Position numbers and translations under genes: made by a program. The notes under the pieces were generated by a model. That model was given only the letters and a program-made list of their open reading frames with translations, had not been told where the DNA came from and ran no database searches. Shown one piece after another: positions 16,318 to 25,004 of a stretch of DNA of 64,000 bases (position 1 is its first letter; every line of letters begins with the position of its first letter). This stretch comes from CAZKRU01 sp964555235 (GTDB taxonomy: Bacteria > Verrucomicrobiota > Verrucomicrobiia > Methylacidiphilales > CAMAQI01), in NCBI GenBank assembly GCA_964555235.1, contig CAZKRU010000001.1:58089-122088 (forward strand), given 5' to 3'.

Positions 16318-17540
16318 CAGTGAGTTCCTTTCGTTATCCCAACATGGGGCGGCAGAGGAATTCTCACCTCAATTTCCGTCCCCGCACGACAAACCGATTT
16401 AAGCTCAAAAACACCCCCCACGTAAGTCGCTCGTTCTCGCATTCCAAGTAAACCGAGATTCGCATCTTCTTTTCGTCTGCCGGGATGATGATCCAGATCA
16501 AAGCCGATCCCATCGTCGTTAATCACCAGTCGAACGACATTACCCTCCAAAGTGAGACTCACCGTAACGTGTGGAGCACGCGCGTGTTGTTCCACATTCT
16601 TTAAGGCTTCTTGGAAAATACGGTAGAGCGTCAACTCCGTTTCAGCGGGCAGACGGTCCAGTAACGGTCCACAAATCAGATTCACCAAAACCCCCGTTCG
16701 GCTGGTAAATTTCGTGCTCGCGTCGTGCAGCACCGCAACTAATCCCAACTGCTCCAAGACACTCGGCCTCAATTTACGAGAAATCGACTCCACTTCTTCA
16801 GCCGCCTCACCGAGCATCTCGATGAGCTTCAACGACTCTCGTTTCGAAGTGAGGTCTCGAGGTGAAAGTTTGTCTGCCTGCACCTTACTTCTAACAAGAA
16901 TCGCGCAGAGAAGCTGGGTAATGCGATCATGCAATTCAAGCGCCACCCCTCCACGCTCGGATTCCTGCACTTGCACTAAACGGTGGGACAATGCTCGCAG
17001 CATTTCCTCGTTGCGCCGAATCTCCGTCATATCGGTCACAACCATGCCAATGGTCGCTTGATTAGAACCCTGCTTTGCCAAGGGTCGGATGGAGATTTGC
17101 GCCGACACTTGTGACCCGTCCCCCGCCTTGAGTAAGACTTGAATTTTAGAGCCGGATTGGACGGTTTGCTTCAGGAGAGTTCGTAGCGCAACCAAATCTG
17201 CTGCGGAAAGAAAGCGGTGAAAGGAACTGCCGATCACCTGCTCCAACGGTTGTTTGACCATTCGGGCGAAACACTCATTGGCGTAAAGAATCGTCCTGTC
17301 CGCCGTCAGGGTCAGCGCCCCTTCGTTCATGGATTCGATAAGCAGTCGATAAACATGATCGGTCCCCTCCAGCGTGAACACTTGCCGACCCCGCTTACCC
17401 ACACCCACACCCACACCCACCACCGCATCCACCTCGCCATTGCGGATGGCACGCAGCGCTTCTTCGGCTTCCGCCAAGCGGGACCGGAGCTTGACGAGTT
17501 CGCTGGACGAATTGGAACGAGTTTGTCGTTTCGCTTTCAC
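16317..17540 (-). CDS. PAS-domain histidine kinase, HisKA_3/NarX type
   Basis: A 407-residue soluble kinase. An N-terminal coiled coil (KLRSRLAEAEEALRAIRNGE) leads to the segment DAVVGVGVGVGKRGRQVFTL, then a PAS domain (~65-180), a HisKA_3 dimerisation domain with the phosphoacceptor His in ALELHDRITQLL, and an HATPase domain (DDGIGFDL, NLGLLGMRERA). No transmembrane helix is present, so it senses a cytoplasmic cue. The GVGVGVG tract is encoded by a hexanucleotide microsatellite. It lies between kaiB (four-base overlap) and the response regulator (overlap), so it probably reads the KaiC/KaiB state and phosphorylates that regulator, as SasA does in cyanobacteria. The last step is inference. 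Confidence 0.92.
   Translation of the reverse strand: MKAKRQTRSNSSSELVKLRSRLAEAEEALRAIRNGEVDAVVGVGVGVGKRGRQVFTLEGTDHVYRLLIESMNEGALTLTADRTILYANECFARMVKQPLEQVIGSSFHRFLSAADLVALRTLLKQTVQSGSKIQVLLKAGDGSQVSAQISIRPLAKQGSNQATIGMVVTDMTEIRRNEEMLRALSHRLVQVQESERGGVALELHDRITQLLCAILVRSKVQADKLSPRDLTSKRESLKLIEMLGEAAEEVESISRKLRPSVLEQLGLVAVLHDASTKFTSRTGVLVNLICGPLLDRLPAETELTLYRIFQEALKNVEQHARAPHVTVSLTLEGNVVRLVINDDGIGFDLDHHPGRRKEDANLGLLGMRERATYVGGVFELKSVCRAGTEIEVRIPLPPHVGITKGTH
17398..17418. repeat. CCCACA hexanucleotide microsatellite inside the kinase gene
   Basis: Three and a half tandem copies of CCCACA on the plus strand, read on the minus strand as alternating Gly-Val codons. Changes in copy number would lengthen or shorten the linker without a frameshift. 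Confidence 0.85.
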
Positions 17541-17890
17541 AACGTGATTTTACCTTTGGTGATCAAGTCCAACTTAACAAACAAGCCGGCAATGTTCGTC
17601 AGATTACCAATGAATCGGCGCATCGGCTTGGGAAATTCGACGATGAGCGTCGGGGTTGCAACAATCTGCTCCTCGCGAGCAAGGTTAGGTTGCTGATAGA
17701 TGTCGATCACTTCCAGTTTACATTTGTCGATCAATTCCGTTTCACACAGATGACGGATGCTCAAGATCGCTTGTTGTGATCGAGCCGTGGCCCCCGCGAC
17801 AAACAGCCGTAAGAGATACTTGCCCTTGGGCTGTTTGGCTTTGGACTTCGCAACGACCGGTCTCGCTCGGAGGGTTTTATTGATTTTCAT
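17537..17890 (-). CDS. kaiB: KaiB-like protein (second paralogue)
   Basis: A 117-residue thioredoxin-fold protein of the KaiB family. After a basic N-terminal tail comes KYLLRLFVAGATARSQQAI, CKLEVIDIYQQPNLAREEQI and VATPTLIVEFPKPMRRFIGN, which match the cyanobacterial KaiB pattern (LYVAGNTPNS, VIDVLKNPQLAE, ATPTL, PPPVRRIIGDL). KaiB binds phosphorylated KaiC and, in cyanobacteria, does so after a rare fold switch. Here it lies 15 bases after the other kaiB and overlaps the kinase start. The C-terminal region reads LTNIAGLFVKLDLIT, close to the usual LSDREKVLIGLDL but diverged. Confidence 0.92.
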   Translation of the reverse strand: MKINKTLRARPVVAKSKAKQPKGKYLLRLFVAGATARSQQAILSIRHLCETELIDKCKLEVIDIYQQPNLAREEQIVATPTLIVEFPKPMRRFIGNLTNIAGLFVKLDLITKGKITL

Positions 17891-17905
17891 GGTCGTTCGC
17901 CTCGA

Positions 17906-18244
17906 TTAACCGGCCGAGTGTAAATCTAAGCCGACAAGCACGCGATCCGCATCGGAAAGGGTACCAATGATGGTTCGCACGGGTTTCGGCAACTTCCGCA
18001 CCACGGTAGGAATCGCCAAAATTTGATCCCCTTTGGCCAACTGGGGATACTTCAGTAAATCAATTACCGTGATGCGATAGCGACCTTTGAGGTGGGCTTC
18101 GCAAAACTTTTTGAGATTCACGAGTGCCGTTATCGATTTGGGCGTCTGGTCGATCACGTAAAGGCGCAGTTGCCAAATTCGAGCAGACCGTCGCGGGGAT
18201 ACTAGAGAGCGAGGGCTCTTTATCTTCGCTTTTGTTTTCATCAT
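17906..18244 (-). CDS. kaiB: KaiB-like protein (first paralogue)
   Basis: A 112-residue KaiB homologue: WQLRLYVIDQTPKSITALVN, YRITVIDLLKYPQLAKGDQI, LAIPTVVRKLPKPVRTIIGT and LSDADRVLVGLDL. It keeps the C-terminal LSD..VLVGLDL segment of classical KaiB better than its neighbour does, while AGN in the first strand is changed to IDQ. Its ATG overlaps the kaiC stop codon (ATGA), so KaiC and this KaiB are translationally coupled. Sequence differences between the two paralogues are large, which argues for old duplication and different roles. Confidence 0.92.
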   Translation of the reverse strand: MMKTKAKIKSPRSLVSPRRSARIWQLRLYVIDQTPKSITALVNLKKFCEAHLKGRYRITVIDLLKYPQLAKGDQILAIPTVVRKLPKPVRTIIGTLSDADRVLVGLDLHSAG

Positions 18245-19992
18245 CGAAGCTTTCCATTTCTGGGGTTAGTCGCCGCCTTAGTATCCGCCTGGCGCAAGAG
18301 GCCGGAGGCCGCTCGCTCCGTGCCCAATACGAAAGCTCGCGTGCCGACCTGTTCAGCAATTCGCCGGAGTTCCACTGCTTCCGTTTCATAATCGGAGCGC
18401 AGCCCACTGATTTTCCGTTCGAGGGCCGTGCGTTTGCGCTCTACTTCACGCTTGAGTTGAGCCGCTTCCTGCTGGGTGGCCAACACCGCAGCTTTTTCGA
18501 GAGCTCCTTGTGCCACACGAGCGGAGCCGGTCAACACACCACTGACCCCGATATAAGCGTCCACCACATCAATACCCCGATCCGAAATCAGGAACTCGCG
18601 GATTTGGTTCGAGTGTGCCATCCCCCGTGCTTTGAGCACATAGAGCACACGATTGCGCTCCCCATTGCCCTCGAAGTCTTGCAATAATACCCAAGCGTCC
18701 ATCAGTGAAGACATCGCCGCTTCACTTTGTTGCAGCGCATGCCCGCCCTGCGTGAGACTCGTGAAGAGCGAGGTGACTTGTCCCGCCTTCAAATAATCAA
18801 TCAACCGCGTCACCATCCCCTTACCCTCCGAGTCAGTACCAGAAACCATCAGACTGGTAATAGGATCAATGATGACGACATGAGGTTTGAACGTGGCGAT
18901 CTCCTTAAACATGGTAGCCAGATGCATTTCCAGTCCATAAAGCGAAGGCCGTGCCGAATGAAACTGTAGCAAGCCGCGCTTGACCAGCGGCTCCAAGCGC
19001 AATCCGATGGAATGCATGTTGCGGATGATCTGGTCGGGTGATTCCTCAAACGAGAAAAAGAGCACACGCTCCCCACGCTTGGCGGCGGCTTGCGCAAAGT
19101 TGGCGGAGATGATGGTCTTGCCCGTGCCAGGGGTCCCCGTGAGCAGAATGCTACTGCCACGGAAAAAACCCTTTCCGCCCAGCATCGCATCGAGCCGGGG
19201 AATGCCGGTGGCAATTCGCGCATTTGACGCCTTATGATTCAGGGACAGTGACGTGATGGGCAACACGCCAATGCCATCATCGCCGATGAGAAAGGGAAAT
19301 TCATTGGTGCCATGCAGCGCGCCGCGATATTTCACCACCCGTAGATGCCGCGTGGCAATCTGGTCATTGACCCGGTGATCGAGCAGGATGACGCAGTCGG
19401 AGACATATTCTTCCAGCCCGTGACGCGTCAGTGATTCGCGTCCACGCTCGGCGGTAATGACAGCGGTCACCCCCTTATCTTTGAGCCAGCGGAAGAGTCG
19501 GCGCAACTCGGCGCGTAGAACGGCCTCGTTGGGTAAGCTGGAAAACAGCACTTCCAGTGTGTCCAACACCACACGCTTGGCTCCAATGGAATCAATGGCG
19601 TGGTTGAGCCGGACGAACAACCCTTCCAAATCATATTCACCACTCTCATGGGCTTCACTGCGCTCGATGTGAACGTAATCGATCACGATTTTTTTACGTT
19701 TCACCAGCCCTCCCAAATCAAACCCGAGCGACGCAACGTTGGCCTTCAGCTCCGATTCCGTCTCCTCGAAAGCCATCAAAACCCCTGGCTCATTGAACTG
19801 CGCTGCGCCGCGCACGAGAAATTCCGCAGCCAACAACGTCTTCCCGCAACCCGCACCGCCACAGACCAGCGTCGGCCTTCCTCGCGGCAACCCACCTCCC
19901 GTAATTTCATCGAGACCATGGATGCCCGTAGGACACTTCGGCAAACGAGCCGAAAGTGAGACCGACTTGTGACCATTTGTTTTAGCTTTCAT
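18241..19992 (-). CDS. kaiC: KaiC-family double-domain RecA-like ATPase/autokinase
   Basis: A 583-residue protein with two KaiC domains. Domain CI has the Walker A loop GGAGCGKT (45-52) and the catalytic Glu pair at 76-77 (MAFEET); domain CII has GTPGTGKT (286-293) and Glu316-317 (FSFEES). The phosphosite motif, HISTITD in Synechococcus, reads AAMSSLMD here, giving Ser428-Ser429 in place of Ser431-Thr432. The C-terminus extends ~90 residues as a predicted coiled coil (AAQLKREVERKRTALERKIS). KaiC hexamers bind and hydrolyse ATP and are timed or tuned by KaiB. kaiA is absent, as in most non-cyanobacterial systems. It starts 48 bases after the multi-PAS kinase and overlaps kaiB. Confidence 0.94.
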   Translation of the reverse strand: MKAKTNGHKSVSLSARLPKCPTGIHGLDEITGGGLPRGRPTLVCGGAGCGKTLLAAEFLVRGAAQFNEPGVLMAFEETESELKANVASLGFDLGGLVKRKKIVIDYVHIERSEAHESGEYDLEGLFVRLNHAIDSIGAKRVVLDTLEVLFSSLPNEAVLRAELRRLFRWLKDKGVTAVITAERGRESLTRHGLEEYVSDCVILLDHRVNDQIATRHLRVVKYRGALHGTNEFPFLIGDDGIGVLPITSLSLNHKASNARIATGIPRLDAMLGGKGFFRGSSILLTGTPGTGKTIISANFAQAAAKRGERVLFFSFEESPDQIIRNMHSIGLRLEPLVKRGLLQFHSARPSLYGLEMHLATMFKEIATFKPHVVIIDPITSLMVSGTDSEGKGMVTRLIDYLKAGQVTSLFTSLTQGGHALQQSEAAMSSLMDAWVLLQDFEGNGERNRVLYVLKARGMAHSNQIREFLISDRGIDVVDAYIGVSGVLTGSARVAQGALEKAAVLATQQEAAQLKREVERKRTALERKISGLRSDYETEAVELRRIAEQVGTRAFVLGTERAASGLLRQADTKAATNPRNGKLR

Positions 19993-20040
19993 TCAGGAGC
20001 ATCCTTTCATTAATGCGGTAAAATCATTTTCCATAAAAAT

Positions 20041-22239
20041 TCAAGACTTGGTTTTAGCAGACTTCATCAGCGACTTCATCTTGGTGCGCGTCTTTCCGAT
20101 CGGAATTTTCGCAATAATCGTGGTCCCTTTGCCGGGAGCAGACTTGACCTCAAAACGTCCATCGACCATTTTCAATCGCTCACGCATGCCGAGAAGCCCC
20201 AGATGCTTGCCTCCTCGGGCCAGCAAGACCTGTTGCACTCGAAATGATTTTCCATCATCCTTGATTTTCAATCCAATCCCGTCTGGCAGTTTCTGGATGC
20301 TCACTTCCACACGACTGGCTTTCGCATGCCGCGCCACATTGGTGAGTGCTTCCTGGGTGACGCGAAAGAGCACCGTGCGACGGTCCGTGTCCAGGCGCTC
20401 CACCCCCGCAAAGGCAATCAAACGAGCCCGCACACCGGTCCGCGTGGTAAAATTTTTCATATAGGAATGCAAGGCGGGAATCAGCCCAAGATCGTCCAGT
20501 AACGCGGGGCGCAATTCCCGAGCAAACTGATGTACGATCTTTACCGACTTTTCCACCAGGCGTTGCGTGCGACTGATGTTACCGATCAGACCATGGGAAT
20601 TGAGCGTTGCGTCCTTTTTCAGCTTCGCCAGCCGCACATTGATCCCTGCGAGAGTCTGGGCGATCACATCGTGCAGTTCCCTACTGATGACTTTACGCTC
20701 CTCCTCCTGCGCCGACAGAATCTGACGCGCAAATTGCCCTAACTTTTCTTCCATAAAGCGCGACAGTTCCAATAACCGACTGAGGTCTTCCTCACTTTTC
20801 TTGAGAGCCTTCTCCACCTTCCAACGTTGGACAATTTCCTTTTCCAATTTTTCGTTCGATGCTGTCAACACCTCTAGGCGACGCTGCACTCCCTCGATCC
20901 GTTTACGCTCGGTGATGTTGTTAAAAAAACAAACGACTCCATTTTCACCGGCCGGCAGAGTCATCCGTTGAATCTGCCATTCGTATACCTCTGTCGCCCC
21001 CGTATCCCGACGCTGCTCGGTAAATTCAGGCGACTGATAGGTCTCTCCCGTTTTTAAGGTGTGCCGGAACCGTTTCACGATTTGATCGGCGACCGACTTC
21101 GACCAGAGGATATGAATCACTTCAGAAAAATCCCGACCAATCAGAGGACGGACGTTTTTGAAAACGGGCAGAGCCTTCGGGTTAACTTGTTGGAGACGAA
21201 ACTTGGAATCCACGAGATAGACGCCGACAGGCACTTGAAGGACAAGTGCAGAAAAGAGCGCCTCACTTCGAAGCAATACTTCCTCCGCCTGCTTGCGCTC
21301 CGTGATGTCGCGGACATTGCACTGGATGACCGAGCGACCATTTTCCTGATAAAGGTTCGCCACCACTTCGACTTCCTGATGCTTTCCTTTTTTGCTTTCA
21401 AGTGGTAAATTTTCGTAGCGAATCTGGTGCTTTTGTTTCAACTTCTGGAACATTCCCCGGCTCGCGACTTCATCTTTAAGCAAACCGATCTCAAACAATT
21501 CCTTCCCGACCAGCTGATCATTCGAATAGCCAAGCAACTTCGTCATGAACGGATTGGCATCCGTGATTTTGCAAGTCTTCGGATCGAGAAGAAGAACGCC
21601 GTCGTGTGCCGCTTCAAAAAGCCGTCGGTAGCGAATTTCCGAAACGCGCACTTTATCCTCGACCTGTTTCCGGTCCGTGATGTCCACCATAGCAATATGA
21701 CATTCCAGTCCCTTGAGCAAACATTGAGCTTCGATGTTGACGATCCGGATTGGATGACCTTGACGCAAAATTTCGAAGTCATCGGTTTGTTTTGTCTGAC
21801 TTGAAAAGATCTGTTTTAAGAAGATATTGAAAACAGGCCGAAACTCTGTCGAAATCAATCGTCCAAAGGATTGGCCCACCAACCGAGAGCGTTCCATTCC
21901 GACGAGAGCCGCTCCCGTAAGATTAACTCGATTAATGATTCCAGACGCGTCGAGAGTAAAATATCCGACGGGGGCGAAGTCGTAGAGGTCCATGAACTTC
22001 TCCAACGTGATCTCAAGCTCATTTCTCGCCTTATGAAGCTCGGCGTTCTGCATCTCAAGCTCAATCTGGTGGACTTCCAATTCGTGAAGCAGCCGCACCT
22101 TATCAGCCCCCGAGTTTTTCACGGGAGCGTTTGACCTTAAACCCTTCTGTAGATCCCGCAGACGGATTTCAGCAAGTCGCCGCAACTTGATAGGATCGCC
22201 TGAGATCGCTAACTCCTTACCTCGAGCTGCGTTTTTCAT
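20041..22239 (-). CDS. Multi-PAS histidine kinase, HisKA_3 type
   Basis: A 732-residue soluble kinase. The N-terminal coiled coil (LLHELEVHQIELEMQNAELH) precedes three PAS domains (~85-195, ~205-315, ~325-440; for example DLYDFAPVGYFTLDASGIIN and DGVLLLDPKTCKITDANPFM), a second coiled coil, a HisKA_3 domain with the His in SRELHDVIAQTLAGIN, and an HATPase domain (LKIKDDGKSF, HLGLLGMRERLKM). Its start overlaps the stop of the CheB-CheR fusion by four bases. No receiver is fused; the only response regulator in the cluster is four genes downstream, so both kinases may converge on it. Confidence 0.92.
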   Translation of the reverse strand: MKNAARGKELAISGDPIKLRRLAEIRLRDLQKGLRSNAPVKNSGADKVRLLHELEVHQIELEMQNAELHKARNELEITLEKFMDLYDFAPVGYFTLDASGIINRVNLTGAALVGMERSRLVGQSFGRLISTEFRPVFNIFLKQIFSSQTKQTDDFEILRQGHPIRIVNIEAQCLLKGLECHIAMVDITDRKQVEDKVRVSEIRYRRLFEAAHDGVLLLDPKTCKITDANPFMTKLLGYSNDQLVGKELFEIGLLKDEVASRGMFQKLKQKHQIRYENLPLESKKGKHQEVEVVANLYQENGRSVIQCNVRDITERKQAEEVLLRSEALFSALVLQVPVGVYLVDSKFRLQQVNPKALPVFKNVRPLIGRDFSEVIHILWSKSVADQIVKRFRHTLKTGETYQSPEFTEQRRDTGATEVYEWQIQRMTLPAGENGVVCFFNNITERKRIEGVQRRLEVLTASNEKLEKEIVQRWKVEKALKKSEEDLSRLLELSRFMEEKLGQFARQILSAQEEERKVISRELHDVIAQTLAGINVRLAKLKKDATLNSHGLIGNISRTQRLVEKSVKIVHQFARELRPALLDDLGLIPALHSYMKNFTTRTGVRARLIAFAGVERLDTDRRTVLFRVTQEALTNVARHAKASRVEVSIQKLPDGIGLKIKDDGKSFRVQQVLLARGGKHLGLLGMRERLKMVDGRFEVKSAPGKGTTIIAKIPIGKTRTKMKSLMKSAKTKS

Positions 22240-24947
22240 ATTTGTCCACCCGCGCGCTTCTTGGGGCTGACTGTTTTTAGCGACACTTTCCCTTTTTCTT
22301 TTGCAGATTGCTTGAATTGCTCCGCGACATGCCGTTCCAAAAGAGAATGCTTCTCCCGCAGTTTCGCTTCCAGTGTCTTTGCCACTGTAATATTCGCGAA
22401 GGTGATCACGACACCGTCAATCCGGTCATCCATCGTGCGGTAAGGCATGATGCGGACGGTGAACCACCGACCGTCGTGTGCGCTAATTGATTTTTCTACC
22501 GCAACCAATTTTCGCAGCACCTCCCGAGCATCCTCGACCAGTTCCGGGTAGCGCAGCTCCGAAGAGAGATCGGTGATGGGCCGGCCCGCGTCGGCTGCAA
22601 TGAGCTTGATAATTTTCGTCGCTTGAGGAGTGAACCGCCGCACATTGAGATCCTTATCCAAAAACAAGGTCGCGATATCCGTGCTATCGAGCAGGTTCTT
22701 CATATCGTTGCTCGCCTGCGAAAGCTGATCCACCTTGATCTGTAACTCCGTATTGACCGTCTGGAGTTCTTCATTCATCGATTGCATCTCCTCCTTCGAG
22801 GTCATCATTTCCTCATTGGTCGATTGCAACTCTTCATTGGTCGATTGCAGCTCCTCATTGGTGGACCGGAGTTCCTCTTGTGAAGTCTGCATCTCTTCGT
22901 GGGTGGCGCGCGACTCGCCACGAACCCGTATCAGTTCCTGCTCCAATTCCACCACTCTCGTGCTGCGAGCCTGAGGCGGCGATAACCGGCTCGTTGGTTT
23001 GATTGATACAGGTGCAGGCACGTCAGTAAAAACAATCATCACCAATCCATGCAGGGGCCCGGCGTCATCGAGCCGCCGGATGGCCACATCCACGTACTGA
23101 GTGCCCCCATTCGTTCCGACCTTGAGTCCGGACAGGGTCACGCTTTCTTTTTTCCGAAGCGCTTCCTTAAAAGCGGTCATCAATTCGTAGCGTAATCCTT
23201 CACGGGCCATGGCAAAAAGATTCCAGTTGGCCTTCCCGGCAGCGGGTTCCAGATATTTGCCAGTCCGGCCACTGACATAAAAAATATCCCCCGCCTCATT
23301 GGTAAGCACAGCGGGCGGAGCATAACACTGCAGAACCAACTGATCCGCGAGAGTTTGAAGGCTAGCTGACGGTTTAATCTCTGGACTTGTCTCAGACGCC
23401 ATGTGCGCATCGGCCCTAAAGGAAGCGGGAAAGACAACCTGCTCCGACTTCAGAACGGGTTCAATTCGGCGGAAGAGTCTCGATTTTCCGCTGAGGGGAA
23501 CAAACAGATCGGTGTAGTCGCCAATCGTCTCCGCAGTCCCTTGAAACAAAATGCCGTCCGGAGTCAGGCTGTAGTGAAAAAGTGGAATCAATTTCTTCTG
23601 CACCTCTGGAGTCAGATAGATCAGAAGGTTGCGACAGCTCAAGATATCCAGCTTGGTAAAAGGCGGCTCCATGATGAGATTCTGAGGAGCAAAAACGACC
23701 ATCTCTCGAATCTCTTTGCGCACCCGGTAACCGCGTTCTCCTTTGGTGAAAAACCGCTTCAGCCGTTCTTCCGAAATATCCGTGGCGATGTTTGCCGGAA
23801 AGACCCCCCGCCTCGCTTTGTCAATCGCGTCCCGGTCCAAATCGGTGGCGAAAATCTGAATCGTAAATTTTCCCCGAGGCTTGATTTCCTCGACAGCCTC
23901 CTTGAGGACGATGGCCAAAGAATAGGCCTCTTCCCCCGTGGAACAACCAGGCACCCACGCCCGCAACGCTTGACCCGGCGCGCGGCTCGCAAGCAACGCA
24001 GGAATGGCATGCTCACACAATTGCTCCCATGCAACCGGATCACGAAAAAACTTTGTCACTCCAATCAGTAATTCCTTAAAGAGAATATCAAGTTCCTGTG
24101 AATTCTCCTGCAAGTAGCGAACATAACCGCTCATCTTGGGAATCTGATGAATTCCCATGCGGCGCTCAATCCGGCGACAAAGCGTGTTCCGTTTGTAGAA
24201 AGAAAAATCATTGCCCGTGTGAGCACGTAACAGGAGGACCACCTTTTCCAAAGCGCTCTGCGTCTTGCCTTCCAGTACCGTCTTCGTCCGAGCCATGAGC
24301 GGAGTGCGTTGCAGATAGATAAGAATTTTTCTCGCCAACTCTTCCGCCGGAGCCACAAGATCCGCCAGCCCGGCATTAATTGCGCTACTCGGCATGCTAT
24401 CGAATTTAGCCGTCCTCGGCTCTTGCACGAGTACGACGCCGGCCTTCTCCTTAATCGAATGCAACCCCAACGTCCCATCGGAACCCATTCCCGAAAGAAT
24501 CACGCCGACGCTCCGCTCCTGCTGATCTTGTGCGAGGGAACAAAAAAAGGAATCAATCGGCAGTCGCATCCCGCGACTTGCGACCGGCTTGAGTAAATGC
24601 AAGACCCCATTTAAAATACTCATGTCCTTGTTGGGCGGAATCACATAGACGCTATTCGGTCGCACCTTCGTTCGGTCCTTGACCTGGATGACTTTCATCC
24701 CTGTCGCGCGTTGGAGCAACTCAGGCATGATCCCTTTGCGCGTCGGGTCCAGATGCTGGACGATGATAAAAGCCATGCCACTGCTCACTGGCACATGCCC
24801 CAAAAATTGCTCCAAAGCTTCGAGGCCACCAGCGGATGCACCGATCCCGACGATGGGGAATGAAGGCCGCGAAGGCGAGGCGGGAACTTCCGCGAGAGGA
24901 ACTGGGAACCGCGGTTTGTGACGTGTCGGCGAAGGTGTTTTTTTCAT
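22236..24947 (-). CDS. CheB-CheR-PAS fusion protein (chemotaxis methylesterase/methyltransferase hybrid)
   Basis: A 903-residue protein. Residues ~30-215 form a CheB methylesterase domain without receiver: Ser38 in GIGASAGGLE, His65 in IIVQHLDP and Asp157 in GMGSDGTLG make the catalytic triad. Residues ~225-490 form a CheR domain (GVTKFFRDPVAWEQL, and VPGCSTGEEAYSLAI for S-adenosylmethionine). A long coiled coil follows (repeated TNEELQS), then PAS (~750-860). Such fusions are not ordinary chemotaxis enzymes; they occur in signalling operons and may modify or sense through kinases. No methyl-accepting receptor, CheA or CheW is in the window, so the methylation target is unknown. It overlaps the next kinase gene. 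Confidence 0.93.
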   Translation of the reverse strand: MKKTPSPTRHKPRFPVPLAEVPASPSRPSFPIVGIGASAGGLEALEQFLGHVPVSSGMAFIIVQHLDPTRKGIMPELLQRATGMKVIQVKDRTKVRPNSVYVIPPNKDMSILNGVLHLLKPVASRGMRLPIDSFFCSLAQDQQERSVGVILSGMGSDGTLGLHSIKEKAGVVLVQEPRTAKFDSMPSSAINAGLADLVAPAEELARKILIYLQRTPLMARTKTVLEGKTQSALEKVVLLLRAHTGNDFSFYKRNTLCRRIERRMGIHQIPKMSGYVRYLQENSQELDILFKELLIGVTKFFRDPVAWEQLCEHAIPALLASRAPGQALRAWVPGCSTGEEAYSLAIVLKEAVEEIKPRGKFTIQIFATDLDRDAIDKARRGVFPANIATDISEERLKRFFTKGERGYRVRKEIREMVVFAPQNLIMEPPFTKLDILSCRNLLIYLTPEVQKKLIPLFHYSLTPDGILFQGTAETIGDYTDLFVPLSGKSRLFRRIEPVLKSEQVVFPASFRADAHMASETSPEIKPSASLQTLADQLVLQCYAPPAVLTNEAGDIFYVSGRTGKYLEPAAGKANWNLFAMAREGLRYELMTAFKEALRKKESVTLSGLKVGTNGGTQYVDVAIRRLDDAGPLHGLVMIVFTDVPAPVSIKPTSRLSPPQARSTRVVELEQELIRVRGESRATHEEMQTSQEELRSTNEELQSTNEELQSTNEEMMTSKEEMQSMNEELQTVNTELQIKVDQLSQASNDMKNLLDSTDIATLFLDKDLNVRRFTPQATKIIKLIAADAGRPITDLSSELRYPELVEDAREVLRKLVAVEKSISAHDGRWFTVRIMPYRTMDDRIDGVVITFANITVAKTLEAKLREKHSLLERHVAEQFKQSAKEKGKVSLKTVSPKKRAGGQI

Positions 24948-25004
24948 GCGCTTATCTCCTGCGCTGAATCATGGCATCTCGGGTTCCGGATGAACAGTGC
25001 CACG

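Noticed and set aside
15640..19992. KaiA homologue in the KaiC cluster
   Set aside because: No gene in the cluster resembles KaiA; all products are accounted for by KaiB, KaiC, kinases, regulator and CheB/CheR.
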